Origin: Gillisella vitis | GTDB lineage: Bacteria; Pseudomonadota; Alphaproteobacteria; Rhizobiales; Rhizobiaceae | Direction of reading: 5' to 3' | DNA: 64,000 bases | Assembly: GCF_001541345.2 (NCBI RefSeq) | Contig: NZ_LMVL02000003.1 | Location: forward strand, 496,001-560,000 | Part shown: one piece after another, positions 18,057-26,799 of the stretch | How positions within the stretch are numbered: the first letter of the stretch is position 1 | Layout: every line of letters begins with the position of its first letter | Program-made: the position numbers and the translations under genes | Notes under the pieces: generated by a model | Seen by the model: only the letters and a program-made list of their open reading frames with translations | The model's database searches: none | Told to the model about the DNA's origin: nothing

Positions 18057-18833
18057 TTATTTGTCGCCGTAAACGTCAAAATCGAAATATTTGGCATTGA
18101 TCTTCTGGTAGGTGCCATTGGCGCGAATGGCGGCAATGGCCTTGGTGAAGCGGTCGGCCAGAGCGGTCTCGCCCTTGCGTACAGCAATGCCTGCACCCTC
18201 GCCGTTGATCACAGGATCGATCGGCAGTGGTGTCAGGATCTTGCAGCAGGCGCCCGCATCGCTTTTCACCCACTGCGTCAGCACCACGACGTCGTCGATG
18301 ACTGCATCGATGCGGCCGTTGGTGATGTCCAGCTTGTATTCGTCGGCTGTGGGGTAAAGCTTCAGCTGCGAACCGGCCATGTGCTTTTCAGCATAGTTGG
18401 CATGGGAGGTGGAGCTTTGCGCGCCGATGGTCTTGCCCTTCAGGTCTTCGACGCTTTTGGCTGGCGAATCCTTCGGCAAGGCGATGGCTGGAGGAGTGTT
18501 GTAATATTTCTTGGAGAAATCCACCTTTTCCAGACGCTCTGGCGTGATCGACATCGACGCGACGATGGCGTCGAATTTCTTCGCCTGCAAGGCCGGGATG
18601 ATACCGTCCCAATCATTGGTCTTGAAGGTGCAGGTCACCTTCATTTCTTCGCAAAGCGCCTTGGCGATATCGATGTCGAAGCCTGTCAGCGAACCATCGG
18701 CTTCCAGGCTATTGAAAGGCGGGTAGGCGCCTTCCGTGCCGATAACGAGCTTTTCTTCAGCCATGGCGCCACCGGCAAACAATGACAGGGCAGTAAGGGA
18801 GGCGGCGGCCAGAAAACGGGTCGAGATACGCAT
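18057..18833 (-). CDS. Periplasmic amino-acid-binding protein (HisJ/ArgT type)
   Basis: The 258-residue protein has a signal peptide ending AGGAMAEEK and a solute-binding domain of the SBP_bac_3 family (LVIGTEGAYPPFNSLEADGSLTGFDIDIAKALCEEM). KVTCTFKTNDWDGIIPAL and ERLEKVDFSKKYY are typical of lysine/arginine/ornithine/histidine or octopine-type binders. A CC pair (GACCKIL) and CEEMKVTC could form disulfides. I chose the ATG at 18833 because it begins the signal peptide directly. It is the first gene of the operon. Confidence 0.93.
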   Translation of the reverse strand: MRISTRFLAAASLTALSLFAGGAMAEEKLVIGTEGAYPPFNSLEADGSLTGFDIDIAKALCEEMKVTCTFKTNDWDGIIPALQAKKFDAIVASMSITPERLEKVDFSKKYYNTPPAIALPKDSPAKSVEDLKGKTIGAQSSTSHANYAEKHMAGSQLKLYPTADEYKLDITNGRIDAVIDDVVVLTQWVKSDAGACCKILTPLPIDPVINGEGAGIAVRKGETALADRFTKAIAAIRANGTYQKINAKYFDFDVYGDK

Positions 18834-19098
18834 GAGATCCTCTCTGTTGGTTGCCAGGAGGGTATGGGAAGGTCCCCCTGGCGCAGGCGCCGGCAATTTC
18901 TTTGAATTTTCGCCGGAACGTTTCGCCAGTTTTTCCGTTTTTGCGGAAATTGCAACTGCTAATGCTTGTCAGCCCCCGCCTCATGCTGTGAACATGTCAT
19001 TCACCCTTCGTTCATTCCAACCCAGCCATCTTCCTGCCTAGAATCCGGCGTGTAAAAGCACGTCGTTAAAGAATAAAATTCAAGAACAACGAGGCAAA

Positions 19099-21672
19099 AT
19101 GCTTCAACTGCGAGGAAAACCCATGGCAGTACAATCCAGGATAACGGCATCGGTGCTGATTGCACTTGCAAATCTCGTTGCCGCACCATCCTTTGCCGCT
19201 TCTTATACTTCCGACAATCTCGCACCAAGCCAGGATATTGCCGGGCGGATGCGCGCTATGTCGGCTGGCACGACACTTGACGGTCACGGCATCGTGCTGA
19301 TGGCCCAGGCCGAGCCGCCGCCGGAAGAATTGCCGAAACAAAAAAAGAAGGGGCCGCCGGAAGAGGGCAAGCCTGGCGAGGAGCGTCCGCCGGAGGCAGC
19401 AAAGCCGCCCAGGGAAGAGAAGCGACCGGAAGCGCCACCAGCCCGTAATGAGGCCGCCCCGCCTGCCCGGGAAGAAGCACCTGCTCAACAGACCAGGCCA
19501 AAGCCTCCCGCCGGAATGGAGGCCCCTTCCGCCGAGCCGCCACCGCCGAAAAAACATGAAAAGCCGATGGAGCCGGCAGTAGAGCCACAAAAGGCTGCAC
19601 CGCCGCCGAAAATGGCCGAGCCTCCAGCTGAACCGCAAGAAAAACCGGTGAAGCCGAAGAAGAGTGAAGCTCAGTCGCCTATGCCTCCCGCCGGTGAGCC
19701 GAAAGGCGCACAGACACCGCCCGTCGGTGATCGTAGCATCGTACCTCAGCCTGGTACGCCGCAGCCCGGTACGCCCAAGGGCGAAGCGCAGCCCGTGAAA
19801 CCGGAAGACCAGAGACCGGCTGGCAAAAAGCCTGTTGCGAACCCTGCTGCTCAAAATCCGGCTGAACAAGATCCGGCTGGAAAAACCCCGGAAGGTCAGA
19901 AGCGTCCAAATCCGCAAGCGGACGGTCAGGCACCTGTAGGCCAACCGCAAAAGCCGCAAGCTCCGCGGCCAGCCGAACCGGAACCGCAAGCCAAGCCCGA
20001 ATCCAAAACGGCGCCAGAACCTCAGGTAAAGCCGGCTGCGCCTAACGCCCCCGCAGAGCCCCCGGCTGGCAACCCATCAGGTAAGCCCCCTGCACCTCCA
20101 GTGGCCGAACCGCCGCTGCCGGGTGGGCCGAAGCCGCCTGTCGAGGCGCCGGGTGCACCGAAGGCGCCGCAGCCACCCGTTCAGCCTGGTGCGCCTGCCG
20201 CGCCACGCGCCGATGCTCCCATGCCACCACCGCCCGGTCCCGGTAATGACGAAGCGGGCAAGCCTCGCCCGGCCCTGTTGCCGCCGATGAACGCCACGCA
20301 GTCTCGCGAGCAGGGCGGTCTTCCCGGTCAGGGAGGAAAAGGCGGAGCTCCTGGTCAGGGAGGTCAAGCTGGACAAAACGGCCAGCCGGGTCAGCCCGGT
20401 CGTCCGGGCGCGCCGGGCGATGCCGTGAGCGATCAGCAATTGCGCCCGCAATTGCCGCCGCAGGAACAAGCGCCATTTTCGCCGAAGGAATTGCAGAGGT
20501 TGCGGGCTTTGGCCGACAAGCCGTCGCAGACCGATGAAACCATCATCCTGCCAGTGGATCGCGGTGCGCCCGTGCTCGATAGCGACAAGGATAATAATTG
20601 GCGTCGCGGCATGTCCGAAGACCAGTTGCGCCGTCTGCGTCAGCAGGCCGGTGATCAGGATCGTTATGCCATTCCCGAAAGTGATGCCCAGGCTCAGCAG
20701 GACTATTACGGCAACCGTCCGCGCCCCGATATCCGCATCGAATCCATCGATCAATATCAGGGTCGCCGTCTGCGCGATCAGCCGCAATTTGTCTATCCTG
20801 ACGATGTCCGCGTCGAGCGCAGCTTTGACGATGACCGCGAGGTGATGGATTACGGTGGCCAGATCGTCATCCGTAGCGACGATAACCGCCGCTTTGCCCA
20901 ATATGGCCGCCCGCCGGTCTATGAGCAGGTGGATCATCAGCGTGTCCGCATCACCGTCTTCAAAGAAAACGGCGATCGGATCGTCAGCCTTCGCAATCGT
21001 TATGGCCAGTTGATCCAGCGGTCGCGCATCGATGCCAGTGGCCAGGAATATGTGCTGTTCTATTCGCCGGAACTCTATAGTGCCGACGACGACCGGCGCG
21101 TTGCCTACCGCGATCCGGGTGCTGACCTGGCGCCTATGCGCCTGCGTGTGCCACTCAATGACTATATTATCGATGTCGGCAGTTCGCCCGACCGCGATTA
21201 TTACAAGTTCATAGAGCAGCCGCCGGTAGAACCCGTCGAGCGTGTCTATACGATTGACGAGGTTCGCAATTCCGCCCGTATCCGTGACAAGATGCGCCGG
21301 ATCGACCTCGATACCGTGACGTTTGCCACGGGAAGCGCCGATATTTCCATGAACCAGGCTGGTACATTGAAAAAGGTCGCAGATGCCATTGTGCGGGTGT
21401 TGAAGGACGATCCGGGCGAAACCTTCCTGATCGAGGGCCATACCGATGCCGTCGGATCGGCTGAGTCGAACCTGGTGCTGTCGGACCGCAGAGCCGAATC
21501 GGTCGCCAATGTCCTTACCCAGGTTTACGGCATTCCGCCGGAAAACATGATCACACAGGGTTATGGCGAGCAGTTCCTCAAGGTTATGACCTATGGGCCA
21601 GAACAGCAGAACCGGCGTGTCACCGTCCGCCGTGTCACGCCGCTGGTGCGGCCCGTGCAGGCGGCGCGCTGA
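19099..21672 (+). CDS. OmpA-family protein with long proline-rich and collagen-like regions
   Basis: The protein has 857 residues. After a signal peptide (ending near PSFAASYT) comes a Pro/Glu/Lys/Ala-rich low-complexity region (about residues 70-400), then a collagen-like run of 12 Gly-X-Y triplets at residues 407-442. A middle domain follows, and a C-terminal OmpA peptidoglycan-binding domain (EGHTDAVGSAESNLVLSDRRAESV, about 770-840). It is probably an envelope protein that spans the periplasm and grips peptidoglycan. Two starts have good ribosome sites: ATG 19099 (ACGAGG) and ATG 19123 (GCGAGG); the second gives a more typical signal peptide. A terminator follows. Confidence 0.88.
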   Translation: MLQLRGKPMAVQSRITASVLIALANLVAAPSFAASYTSDNLAPSQDIAGRMRAMSAGTTLDGHGIVLMAQAEPPPEELPKQKKKGPPEEGKPGEERPPEAAKPPREEKRPEAPPARNEAAPPAREEAPAQQTRPKPPAGMEAPSAEPPPPKKHEKPMEPAVEPQKAAPPPKMAEPPAEPQEKPVKPKKSEAQSPMPPAGEPKGAQTPPVGDRSIVPQPGTPQPGTPKGEAQPVKPEDQRPAGKKPVANPAAQNPAEQDPAGKTPEGQKRPNPQADGQAPVGQPQKPQAPRPAEPEPQAKPESKTAPEPQVKPAAPNAPAEPPAGNPSGKPPAPPVAEPPLPGGPKPPVEAPGAPKAPQPPVQPGAPAAPRADAPMPPPPGPGNDEAGKPRPALLPPMNATQSREQGGLPGQGGKGGAPGQGGQAGQNGQPGQPGRPGAPGDAVSDQQLRPQLPPQEQAPFSPKELQRLRALADKPSQTDETIILPVDRGAPVLDSDKDNNWRRGMSEDQLRRLRQQAGDQDRYAIPESDAQAQQDYYGNRPRPDIRIESIDQYQGRRLRDQPQFVYPDDVRVERSFDDDREVMDYGGQIVIRSDDNRRFAQYGRPPVYEQVDHQRVRITVFKENGDRIVSLRNRYGQLIQRSRIDASGQEYVLFYSPELYSADDDRRVAYRDPGADLAPMRLRVPLNDYIIDVGSSPDRDYYKFIEQPPVEPVERVYTIDEVRNSARIRDKMRRIDLDTVTFATGSADISMNQAGTLKKVADAIVRVLKDDPGETFLIEGHTDAVGSAESNLVLSDRRAESVANVLTQVYGIPPENMITQGYGEQFLKVMTYGPEQQNRRVTVRRVTPLVRPVQAAR

Positions 21673-21691
21673 TAACACTCGGATCTCAACC

Positions 21692-21724
21692 ATGCCGCCG
21701 GAGCGATCCGGCGGCATTTTTATT
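21692..21724 (+). terminator. Rho-independent terminator
   Basis: The stem ATGCCGCCGGA / TCCGGCGGCAT (11 bp, GCGA loop) is followed by TTTTATTT. It ends the OmpA-family gene and its tail overlaps the last codon of mobB on the other strand. Confidence 0.9.
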
Positions 21725-22247
21725 TGCTAAGACCGGTCGCTGAGGCGATGAAATCGGCAATTGCCGTTGTGTCATCGAGATCGAAGACCGGCAGGTCTGT
21801 GTCGGTGATCTGATGGTCGGCGGCAATGGCGACGATATGCGGATCATCAGGGGCAAGCGGTGCGCCGTTCCTTGCGTCCAGACGCCGCGCCTCGATTTTC
21901 GGGATTGCCTCGCGTTTATAGCCTTCGATCAGCACCAGATCGCAGGGCGATAGCCGAGACAAAATGTCATCGAGGCCTGGTTCGGGGCTTCCCCGCAATT
22001 CATGCATGATGGCAAAGCGCGTGCCGGAGACGATAGCGACTTCCGCCGCACCGGCCTGACGGTGCCGGTAGCTGTCTGCACCGGGCTTGTCGATATCGAA
22101 ATCATGATGGGCGTGTTTGATCGTGGAAATCCTGAAGCCGCGCTTTGTGAGTTCGGCAACCAACCGCTCGGTTAGCCCTGTCTTGCCCGAATTCTTCCAG
22201 CCGGAAATGCCGAATACCCTGTGAGGAACGCGATCATTTGATGTCAT
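21720..22247 (-). CDS. mobB: Molybdopterin-guanine dinucleotide biosynthesis protein B
   Basis: The 175-residue P-loop GTPase-like protein assists MobA in making the bis-MGD cofactor. It has a Walker A-like GWKNSGKTGL near the N-terminus, HAHHDFDIDKPGADSYRHRQAGA, and LVLIEGYKREAIPKIE, all typical of MobB. I chose the ATG at 22247, which overlaps the end of mobA by 14 nt, over an upstream in-frame start lying deep inside mobA. Confidence 0.93.
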   Translation of the reverse strand: MTSNDRVPHRVFGISGWKNSGKTGLTERLVAELTKRGFRISTIKHAHHDFDIDKPGADSYRHRQAGAAEVAIVSGTRFAIMHELRGSPEPGLDDILSRLSPCDLVLIEGYKREAIPKIEARRLDARNGAPLAPDDPHIVAIAADHQITDTDLPVFDLDDTTAIADFIASATGLSK

Positions 22248-22875
22248 GGAGCAGGGCCTTGAGATGGATTTCCGCCCGGGCCAGATCATCCGGGCTGTTG
22301 ACGTTGAAAAATGGATCAAGCGGGCCGTGCGTGGTTTCAAGGGCCTGAAACTCGACCTCTACACGCACATGATCCTCAATGAAGAGCATGAGTTTGCGAT
22401 TGTCGGGCGCACTCAGCCAATGCTCGATTGCCTCTTTCAACGCGACCGGCCAGAGACCGACGACAGGGTGAACGCGTCCGAGTGAACGCGCCAGCACAAC
22501 GGTTTTTTCATCCGCTGTCACAGACAGTAGACGCTGCGCCAGATCTGCGGGGAGGAAGGGCGTGTCAGTGGGAGAGATAAGCACATGGCTGGATGACGAG
22601 ACCTGCCGGGCAAATTCCATGGCGCTGGCAATGCCCGCCAACGGCCCGGCATAATCGGTGATCGAATCGCCGATTCGGGGCAAGTGGGTGACGAGGGTGG
22701 TGTCGTTGCTGTTGACGGCGAGGTTGCCGACCTGTGGTGACAGCCGGTTGGCCACATGGTCCAGCAGGGTACGGCCTGCCAGCATGGTGGTTGCCTTATC
22801 CGCGCCCATGCGGCGCGACCGTCCACCAGCCAGAATGACGCCGGGAAGGTCGATTGGTGTTGCCGTGGGTCCCAT
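22234..22875 (-). CDS. mobA: Molybdenum cofactor guanylyltransferase
   Basis: The 213-residue cytosolic nucleotidyltransferase links GMP from GTP to molybdopterin. The signature ILAGGRSRRMGADKA at residues about 14-28 binds GTP, and SPTDTPFLP near residue 100 supplies metal-binding Asp. It lies 15 nt after a DMT transporter gene and overlaps mobB, so transporter - mobA - mobB form one operon. Confidence 0.94.
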   Translation of the reverse strand: MGPTATPIDLPGVILAGGRSRRMGADKATTMLAGRTLLDHVANRLSPQVGNLAVNSNDTTLVTHLPRIGDSITDYAGPLAGIASAMEFARQVSSSSHVLISPTDTPFLPADLAQRLLSVTADEKTVVLARSLGRVHPVVGLWPVALKEAIEHWLSAPDNRKLMLFIEDHVRVEVEFQALETTHGPLDPFFNVNSPDDLARAEIHLKALLHDIK

Positions 22876-22890
22876 GGCGCAACTCTTGCT

Positions 22891-23784
22891 TCAAACCGCC
22901 AGCGCGCTGGCATCGCGGATTTTCCGCAGCCGTTCACGGTGGAACGTATAAAGACCCGATCCGACCACAACGGCCATGCCCAGCAGCATCCAGGGGTCCG
23001 GCCATTCATGAAACACCAGAATGCCAAGGCCGATGGCCCATAGCAGGCCCGAATAGCGGAAGGGCGCGATGAAAGAAATGTCGGCGGTGCGCATGGCGAG
23101 AATGATGCATTGATAGCCAATGAACATCAAGATGGCGGCACAGATCAGTACCCCGAACGACGGGAGAGAGAGCGGCTGCCAGCCACCCTGGAACGGGATG
23201 AGCGCCGCCCCCGCCAGCGCGTTGCCGGCAGCGGTCATCAGGGTGATGACGATGGATGGCGTGGCCCTGTCGATCCGTGTGGTCACCAGATCGCGGGTGG
23301 CGGCGAAAAACACGCTGCCCAGCACGTAGAGCGCCGACAGGGTAAAGCCTTCCGGACCGGGCCGGATGATGATCATCACCCCGATAAAGCCAGCGATAAT
23401 GGCAAGCCAGCGTCGCCAGCCGACCGGCTCGCGCAGAAACACCGCAGCACCAAGCGTGACGGCCAGCGGTAGCGATTGTAGGATGGAGGCGGCATTGGCG
23501 AGCGGGATGGCAGACAGTGCCGTGAGATAGGTGATCGAGGCCAGAATCTCACACAGCACGCGGGTCATGATCAGCGGATTGCCGAGCAGTTTGGGTGAAA
23601 TCACGGCGCGGGCCTGACGGGCAATGCCATAAACCAGAAGCGTGGTCAGCGCGCCGCGCACCAGCATGATCTGCCCAACGCTCATCACCTCGGTCAGCGA
23701 TTTCGACAGGGCGTCGTTGATGGTGAAGCCAGCCATGGCCGCAGCCATGAACATAGCGCCCTTCATATTTCGGGTCAGCACCAT
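22891..23784 (-). CDS. EamA/DMT-family transporter
   Basis: The protein has about 297 residues from the ATG at 23784, with ten hydrophobic segments in two repeated EamA halves (FTINDALSKSL; LFREPVG-like FLREPVGWRRWLA; final FHEWPDPWMLLGMAVV). It is an inner-membrane drug/metabolite transporter. A GTG at 23811 would add nine residues. It sits directly between moaA and mobA in the molybdenum-cofactor cluster on the same strand, with 15 nt to mobA. The substrate is unknown, and a link to cofactor metabolism rests only on position. Confidence 0.9.
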   Translation of the reverse strand: MVLTRNMKGAMFMAAAMAGFTINDALSKSLTEVMSVGQIMLVRGALTTLLVYGIARQARAVISPKLLGNPLIMTRVLCEILASITYLTALSAIPLANAASILQSLPLAVTLGAAVFLREPVGWRRWLAIIAGFIGVMIIIRPGPEGFTLSALYVLGSVFFAATRDLVTTRIDRATPSIVITLMTAAGNALAGAALIPFQGGWQPLSLPSFGVLICAAILMFIGYQCIILAMRTADISFIAPFRYSGLLWAIGLGILVFHEWPDPWMLLGMAVVVGSGLYTFHRERLRKIRDASALAV

Positions 23785-23886
23785 CAAGTAAAAGCTTTCC
23801 AAACAGTCCACCCGGCCACTTTGCCCGGAGTTAGATGCGGTGTTCTATCCAGAAAACCAATAGATGCAAAGGTTTGAAAATGCCTG

Positions 23887-24990
23887 TTAACCGCCGGTGA
23901 CGCTCATGTGGCGCGATACGGCAGGGCGACGGGTGGTGCGGTCGATGATGAAATCATGGCCCTTGGGTTTGCGCAGGATCGCCTCATCAATGGCCGCAGA
24001 CAGCAGTGCGTCATCCTCGCTGGACCGCAAGGCGGTCCGAAGATCGGCTGCATCGTTCTGACCGAGACACATATAGAGTGTGCCGGTGCAGGTCAGGCGA
24101 ACGCGGTTGCAGCTCTCGCAGAAATTATGGGTGAGGGGAGTGATCAGACCCAGCCTGCCACCGGTTTCCTCGACACGGAGATAGCGGGCCGGGCCGCCAG
24201 TCTGATAGTTGAGATCCTGGAGGGTGAAATGCTCTGCCAACCCTTGCCGAACCTCGGAAAGCGGCAAATAGCGATCGGTGCGGTCTTCGTCGATCTCACC
24301 CATTGGCATGGTTTCGATCAACGTCAGGTCCATGCCCCGGCCATGGGCAAAGCGCATCAGATCCGGAAGTTCGTCCTCATTGAAACCTTTCAGAGCGACC
24401 GCATTGATCTTGATGTGAATGCCAGCCGCCTGCGCCGCATCGATGCCCTTCATGACCTGCGCCAAGTCTCCCCAGCGGGTGATGGTGCGGAATTTCTGCG
24501 CGTCCAGCGTATCCAGCGAGACATTGATGCGGCGCACGCCCGCGTCGGCCAGTTCGGCTGCGTGGCGCGCGAGTTGCGAGCCATTGGTGGTCAGCGTCAG
24601 TTCCTCGAGCGCGCCGCTTTGCAAGTGGCGTGACAGGCTGCGGACCAGGAACATGATGTTCTTGCGCACCAGCGGTTCGCCACCGGTCAGGCGCAGCTTG
24701 CGCACGCCCTTGGCGATGAAGGCACTACAGAGCCGGTCCAGTTCCTCCAGTGTCAGCAGGTCCTTTTTCGGCAAAAAGGTCATGTTTTCCGCCATGCAAT
24801 AGGTGCAGCGGAAATCGCAGCGGTCCGTCACCGATATCCGCAGATAAGTGACGGCCCGACCGAAGGGATCGACCATTTTGTCTGGCATCTGCGCTGGCTG
24901 TAGACCGGTATGGGCCTGCAAGGTTTGATTTTCCTGCAAGTTTGGCGCCGGCTGGTGCAGGCGGGGGGCATAATCCAAGCGAACCTCCAT
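23887..24990 (-). CDS. moaA: GTP 3',8-cyclase
   Basis: The radical SAM enzyme starts molybdopterin synthesis by rearranging GTP. The N-terminal cluster motif CDFRCTYC binds the SAM [4Fe-4S], the C-terminal cysteines [11 protein letters not shown] bind the second cluster, and the protein ends in the conserved Gly-Gly tail. TGGEPL and TTNGSQL are also present. The 367-residue frame begins with about 38 residues that may not belong to the enzyme; [13 protein letters not shown] is where homology to MoaA starts, and no strong ribosome site picks the start. Confidence 0.94.
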   Translation of the reverse strand: MEVRLDYAPRLHQPAPNLQENQTLQAHTGLQPAQMPDKMVDPFGRAVTYLRISVTDRCDFRCTYCMAENMTFLPKKDLLTLEELDRLCSAFIAKGVRKLRLTGGEPLVRKNIMFLVRSLSRHLQSGALEELTLTTNGSQLARHAAELADAGVRRINVSLDTLDAQKFRTITRWGDLAQVMKGIDAAQAAGIHIKINAVALKGFNEDELPDLMRFAHGRGMDLTLIETMPMGEIDEDRTDRYLPLSEVRQGLAEHFTLQDLNYQTGGPARYLRVEETGGRLGLITPLTHNFCESCNRVRLTCTGTLYMCLGQNDAADLRTALRSSEDDALLSAAIDEAILRKPKGHDFIIDRTTRRPAVSRHMSVTGG

Positions 24991-25167
24991 GATTGCTCAC
25001 TAATCTGGTGCGCGCATTGCGATCCGTCAAGCAAGGCAACAGGCTGGACGACTGGAATAAGTTGGATCGGACTAAATCGGGTGATACAGCATCAGACCGA
25101 AAAGTGCGAAGCGGTTTCGTCATATTGCTTTGCGAGAGCTATTTTAAAACAATGCAGGGAGAATGTG

Positions 25168-25530
25168 GTGAGCGAAGTTTGGCCGAAGGAAATCAGGGTG
25201 TCACCGGATCGGCGGCTTTTGACGCTGGTGTTTGATAATGGGGAAAGCGTCAGTGTGGCGGCGGAAATGCTCCGGGTGCTTTCACCGTCCGCGGAGGTAC
25301 AAGGCCATGGGCCGGGCCAGAAGATCACCGTGCCCGGCAAGCGCAATGTGACGATTGCCAAGCTTATTCCGACCGGCAATTATGCGGTGCGGATCGGTTT
25401 TGACGACGGCCATGATACCGGCATCTTTACCTGGGCCTATCTGCGCGAGCTTGGGCAAACCGGTGAGACGAAGTTTGGGGAGTATCTGCGCGACATGGAG
25501 GCAAAGGGCCTGTCGCGCGATAAGCTTTAG
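25168..25530 (+). CDS. DUF971-domain protein
   Basis: The 120-residue protein starts at GTG 25168, six nt after AGGGAG. It is a single DUF971 domain (gamma-butyrobetaine hydroxylase N-terminal-like): WPKEIRVSPDRRLLTLVFDNG, then LLRVLSPSAEV and the end motif NYAVRIGFDDGHDTGIFTWAYLREL, typical of small bacterial proteins sometimes linked with Fe-S cluster handling. It is divergent from moaA, an Fe-S enzyme, and convergent with a diguanylate cyclase 18 nt away. Function is not established. Confidence 0.85.
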   Translation: MSEVWPKEIRVSPDRRLLTLVFDNGESVSVAAEMLRVLSPSAEVQGHGPGQKITVPGKRNVTIAKLIPTGNYAVRIGFDDGHDTGIFTWAYLRELGQTGETKFGEYLRDMEAKGLSRDKL

Positions 25531-25548
25531 GCGCTTTTATACCAGGTC

Positions 25549-26616
25549 TCACCCCTTGTAGATGAGCCAGCCCTTGGCGAAATCCTTGCGCATGCCGGGC
25601 TCAAACGGCCTGCTGCAATTGCGCCCGGCATTCTTCGCGCAGTAAAGGGCGATATCGCTGCGGCTGTAGAGTTCGCCTGGGTCCTGGCAATTGGCGGCCA
25701 GGGCAAAACCGATGGAGACTGTGACTGGACCGTAATTGACACCGGTGCGGGAATTGCGAAACAGGGTGTTTTCCAGATTGGTGCGGATGCGTTCGCACAG
25801 CCCGAACACTTCGGTATCCGGCATGCCCTCGACGATGATGGCGAATTCCTCGCCACCCGCCCGTGCCACGAAGGCATCACGCGGTGCATTGGCGCGGATG
25901 ACGCCAGCAACGGTCGCCAGGATCTTGTCGCCGACCGGATGGCCGAATGTATCGTTGATCTTCTTGAAATGGTCGATGTCGATCAGCATGAGCGACGTTG
26001 TCGTCAGTGTCGAGGGATAGTTGAACAGACCGGCCATCCGCTCATCGAAGGCGCGGCGATTGGCAAGCCGGGTTAACGAATCGGTATTGGCGATCCGCTT
26101 GTATTCGTCCAGTTCGCGCCGTACGGCATCCATTTCAACGGATTTCTGGGTAAAGCTTTCTGCGGTCTTTTCGCCATGGGCCAGCGTATCGTCTGTTGCC
26201 CGCGTCAAGAGTGCGATGGCATTGCGCAGCAGATCGACACTGCCGCTGCTCTTGGCATTGATGCGTGAGCAGGTCTCATCCAGCAGCTTGTTATAGGTCT
26301 CCAGCGAGCTTTGCTCCTGCTTCATCAGCCGCAGCAGATTATCCAGTTCCGACACCAGCCTTGAATGGGCATTTTCGATAATGCGGTTGGAATTGTGGCC
26401 GAAAAATTCCTCGGCAATCCGGTCGAGGTCATCCTGGGTGGCGCGGCTTCCAAGAGCGGTGACCCTGCGGGTCAGAACCGGGTTGGACCCGATATAGGCC
26501 TCATAGAACAGCTCGTAATTTCTTGGCAGCGGCGAAATGCCCATAGAGCGCATCGCAAAGGAAATTTGCGTTGCGATATCGAGCCCCTGCGATCGCGCCA
26601 ATGTTGCGGTGTTCAT
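25549..26616 (-). CDS. Diguanylate cyclase (GGDEF)
   Basis: The 355-residue soluble protein has an N-terminal helical sensor-like region (about 1-170, no membrane segment), a coiled stretch, and a GGDEF domain with the active-site loop RAGGEEFAI and the metal/GTP motif DIDHFKKINDTFGH. Both are intact, so c-di-GMP synthesis is expected. No RxxD inhibitory site is evident five residues before the GGEEF loop. It starts with ATG at 26616. Confidence 0.92.
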   Translation of the reverse strand: MNTATLARSQGLDIATQISFAMRSMGISPLPRNYELFYEAYIGSNPVLTRRVTALGSRATQDDLDRIAEEFFGHNSNRIIENAHSRLVSELDNLLRLMKQEQSSLETYNKLLDETCSRINAKSSGSVDLLRNAIALLTRATDDTLAHGEKTAESFTQKSVEMDAVRRELDEYKRIANTDSLTRLANRRAFDERMAGLFNYPSTLTTTSLMLIDIDHFKKINDTFGHPVGDKILATVAGVIRANAPRDAFVARAGGEEFAIIVEGMPDTEVFGLCERIRTNLENTLFRNSRTGVNYGPVTVSIGFALAANCQDPGELYSRSDIALYCAKNAGRNCSRPFEPGMRKDFAKGWLIYKG

Positions 26617-26752
26617 CCTGCTAGCCCCATCCGATAATCCCCACTCAGGATTAGGACTGAATGGTGAGCAAATATTTAAAGCAATAAGTAAAGAACGCCG
26701 GTAATTGTAAAATTGTTATTTATTCTATGAAAATCCACAGTAAACTATCATC

Positions 26753-26792
26753 GTCCACGTGCAAAGCCAAATTGTTGCCTTTGCACGTGGAC
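26753..26792 (-). terminator. 14-bp hairpin just after fumA
   Basis: A perfect stem GTCCACGTGCAAAG / CTTTGCACGTGGAC with a 12-nt loop starts 7 nt beyond the fumA stop. No U-run follows on the minus strand, so it may protect the 3' end or aid Rho-dependent termination. Confidence 0.6.
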
Positions 26793-26799
26793 TAAACGA

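Noticed and set aside
19316..20300. DNA tandem repeat in the OmpA-family gene
   Set aside because: The proline-rich protein region is compositionally biased but no regular DNA period was found; it is coding sequence in one frame.
20077..21717. 546-codon frame antisense to the OmpA-family gene
   Set aside because: It is produced by the biased, low-complexity sequence of the real gene; the coding strand has signal peptide and OmpA domain.
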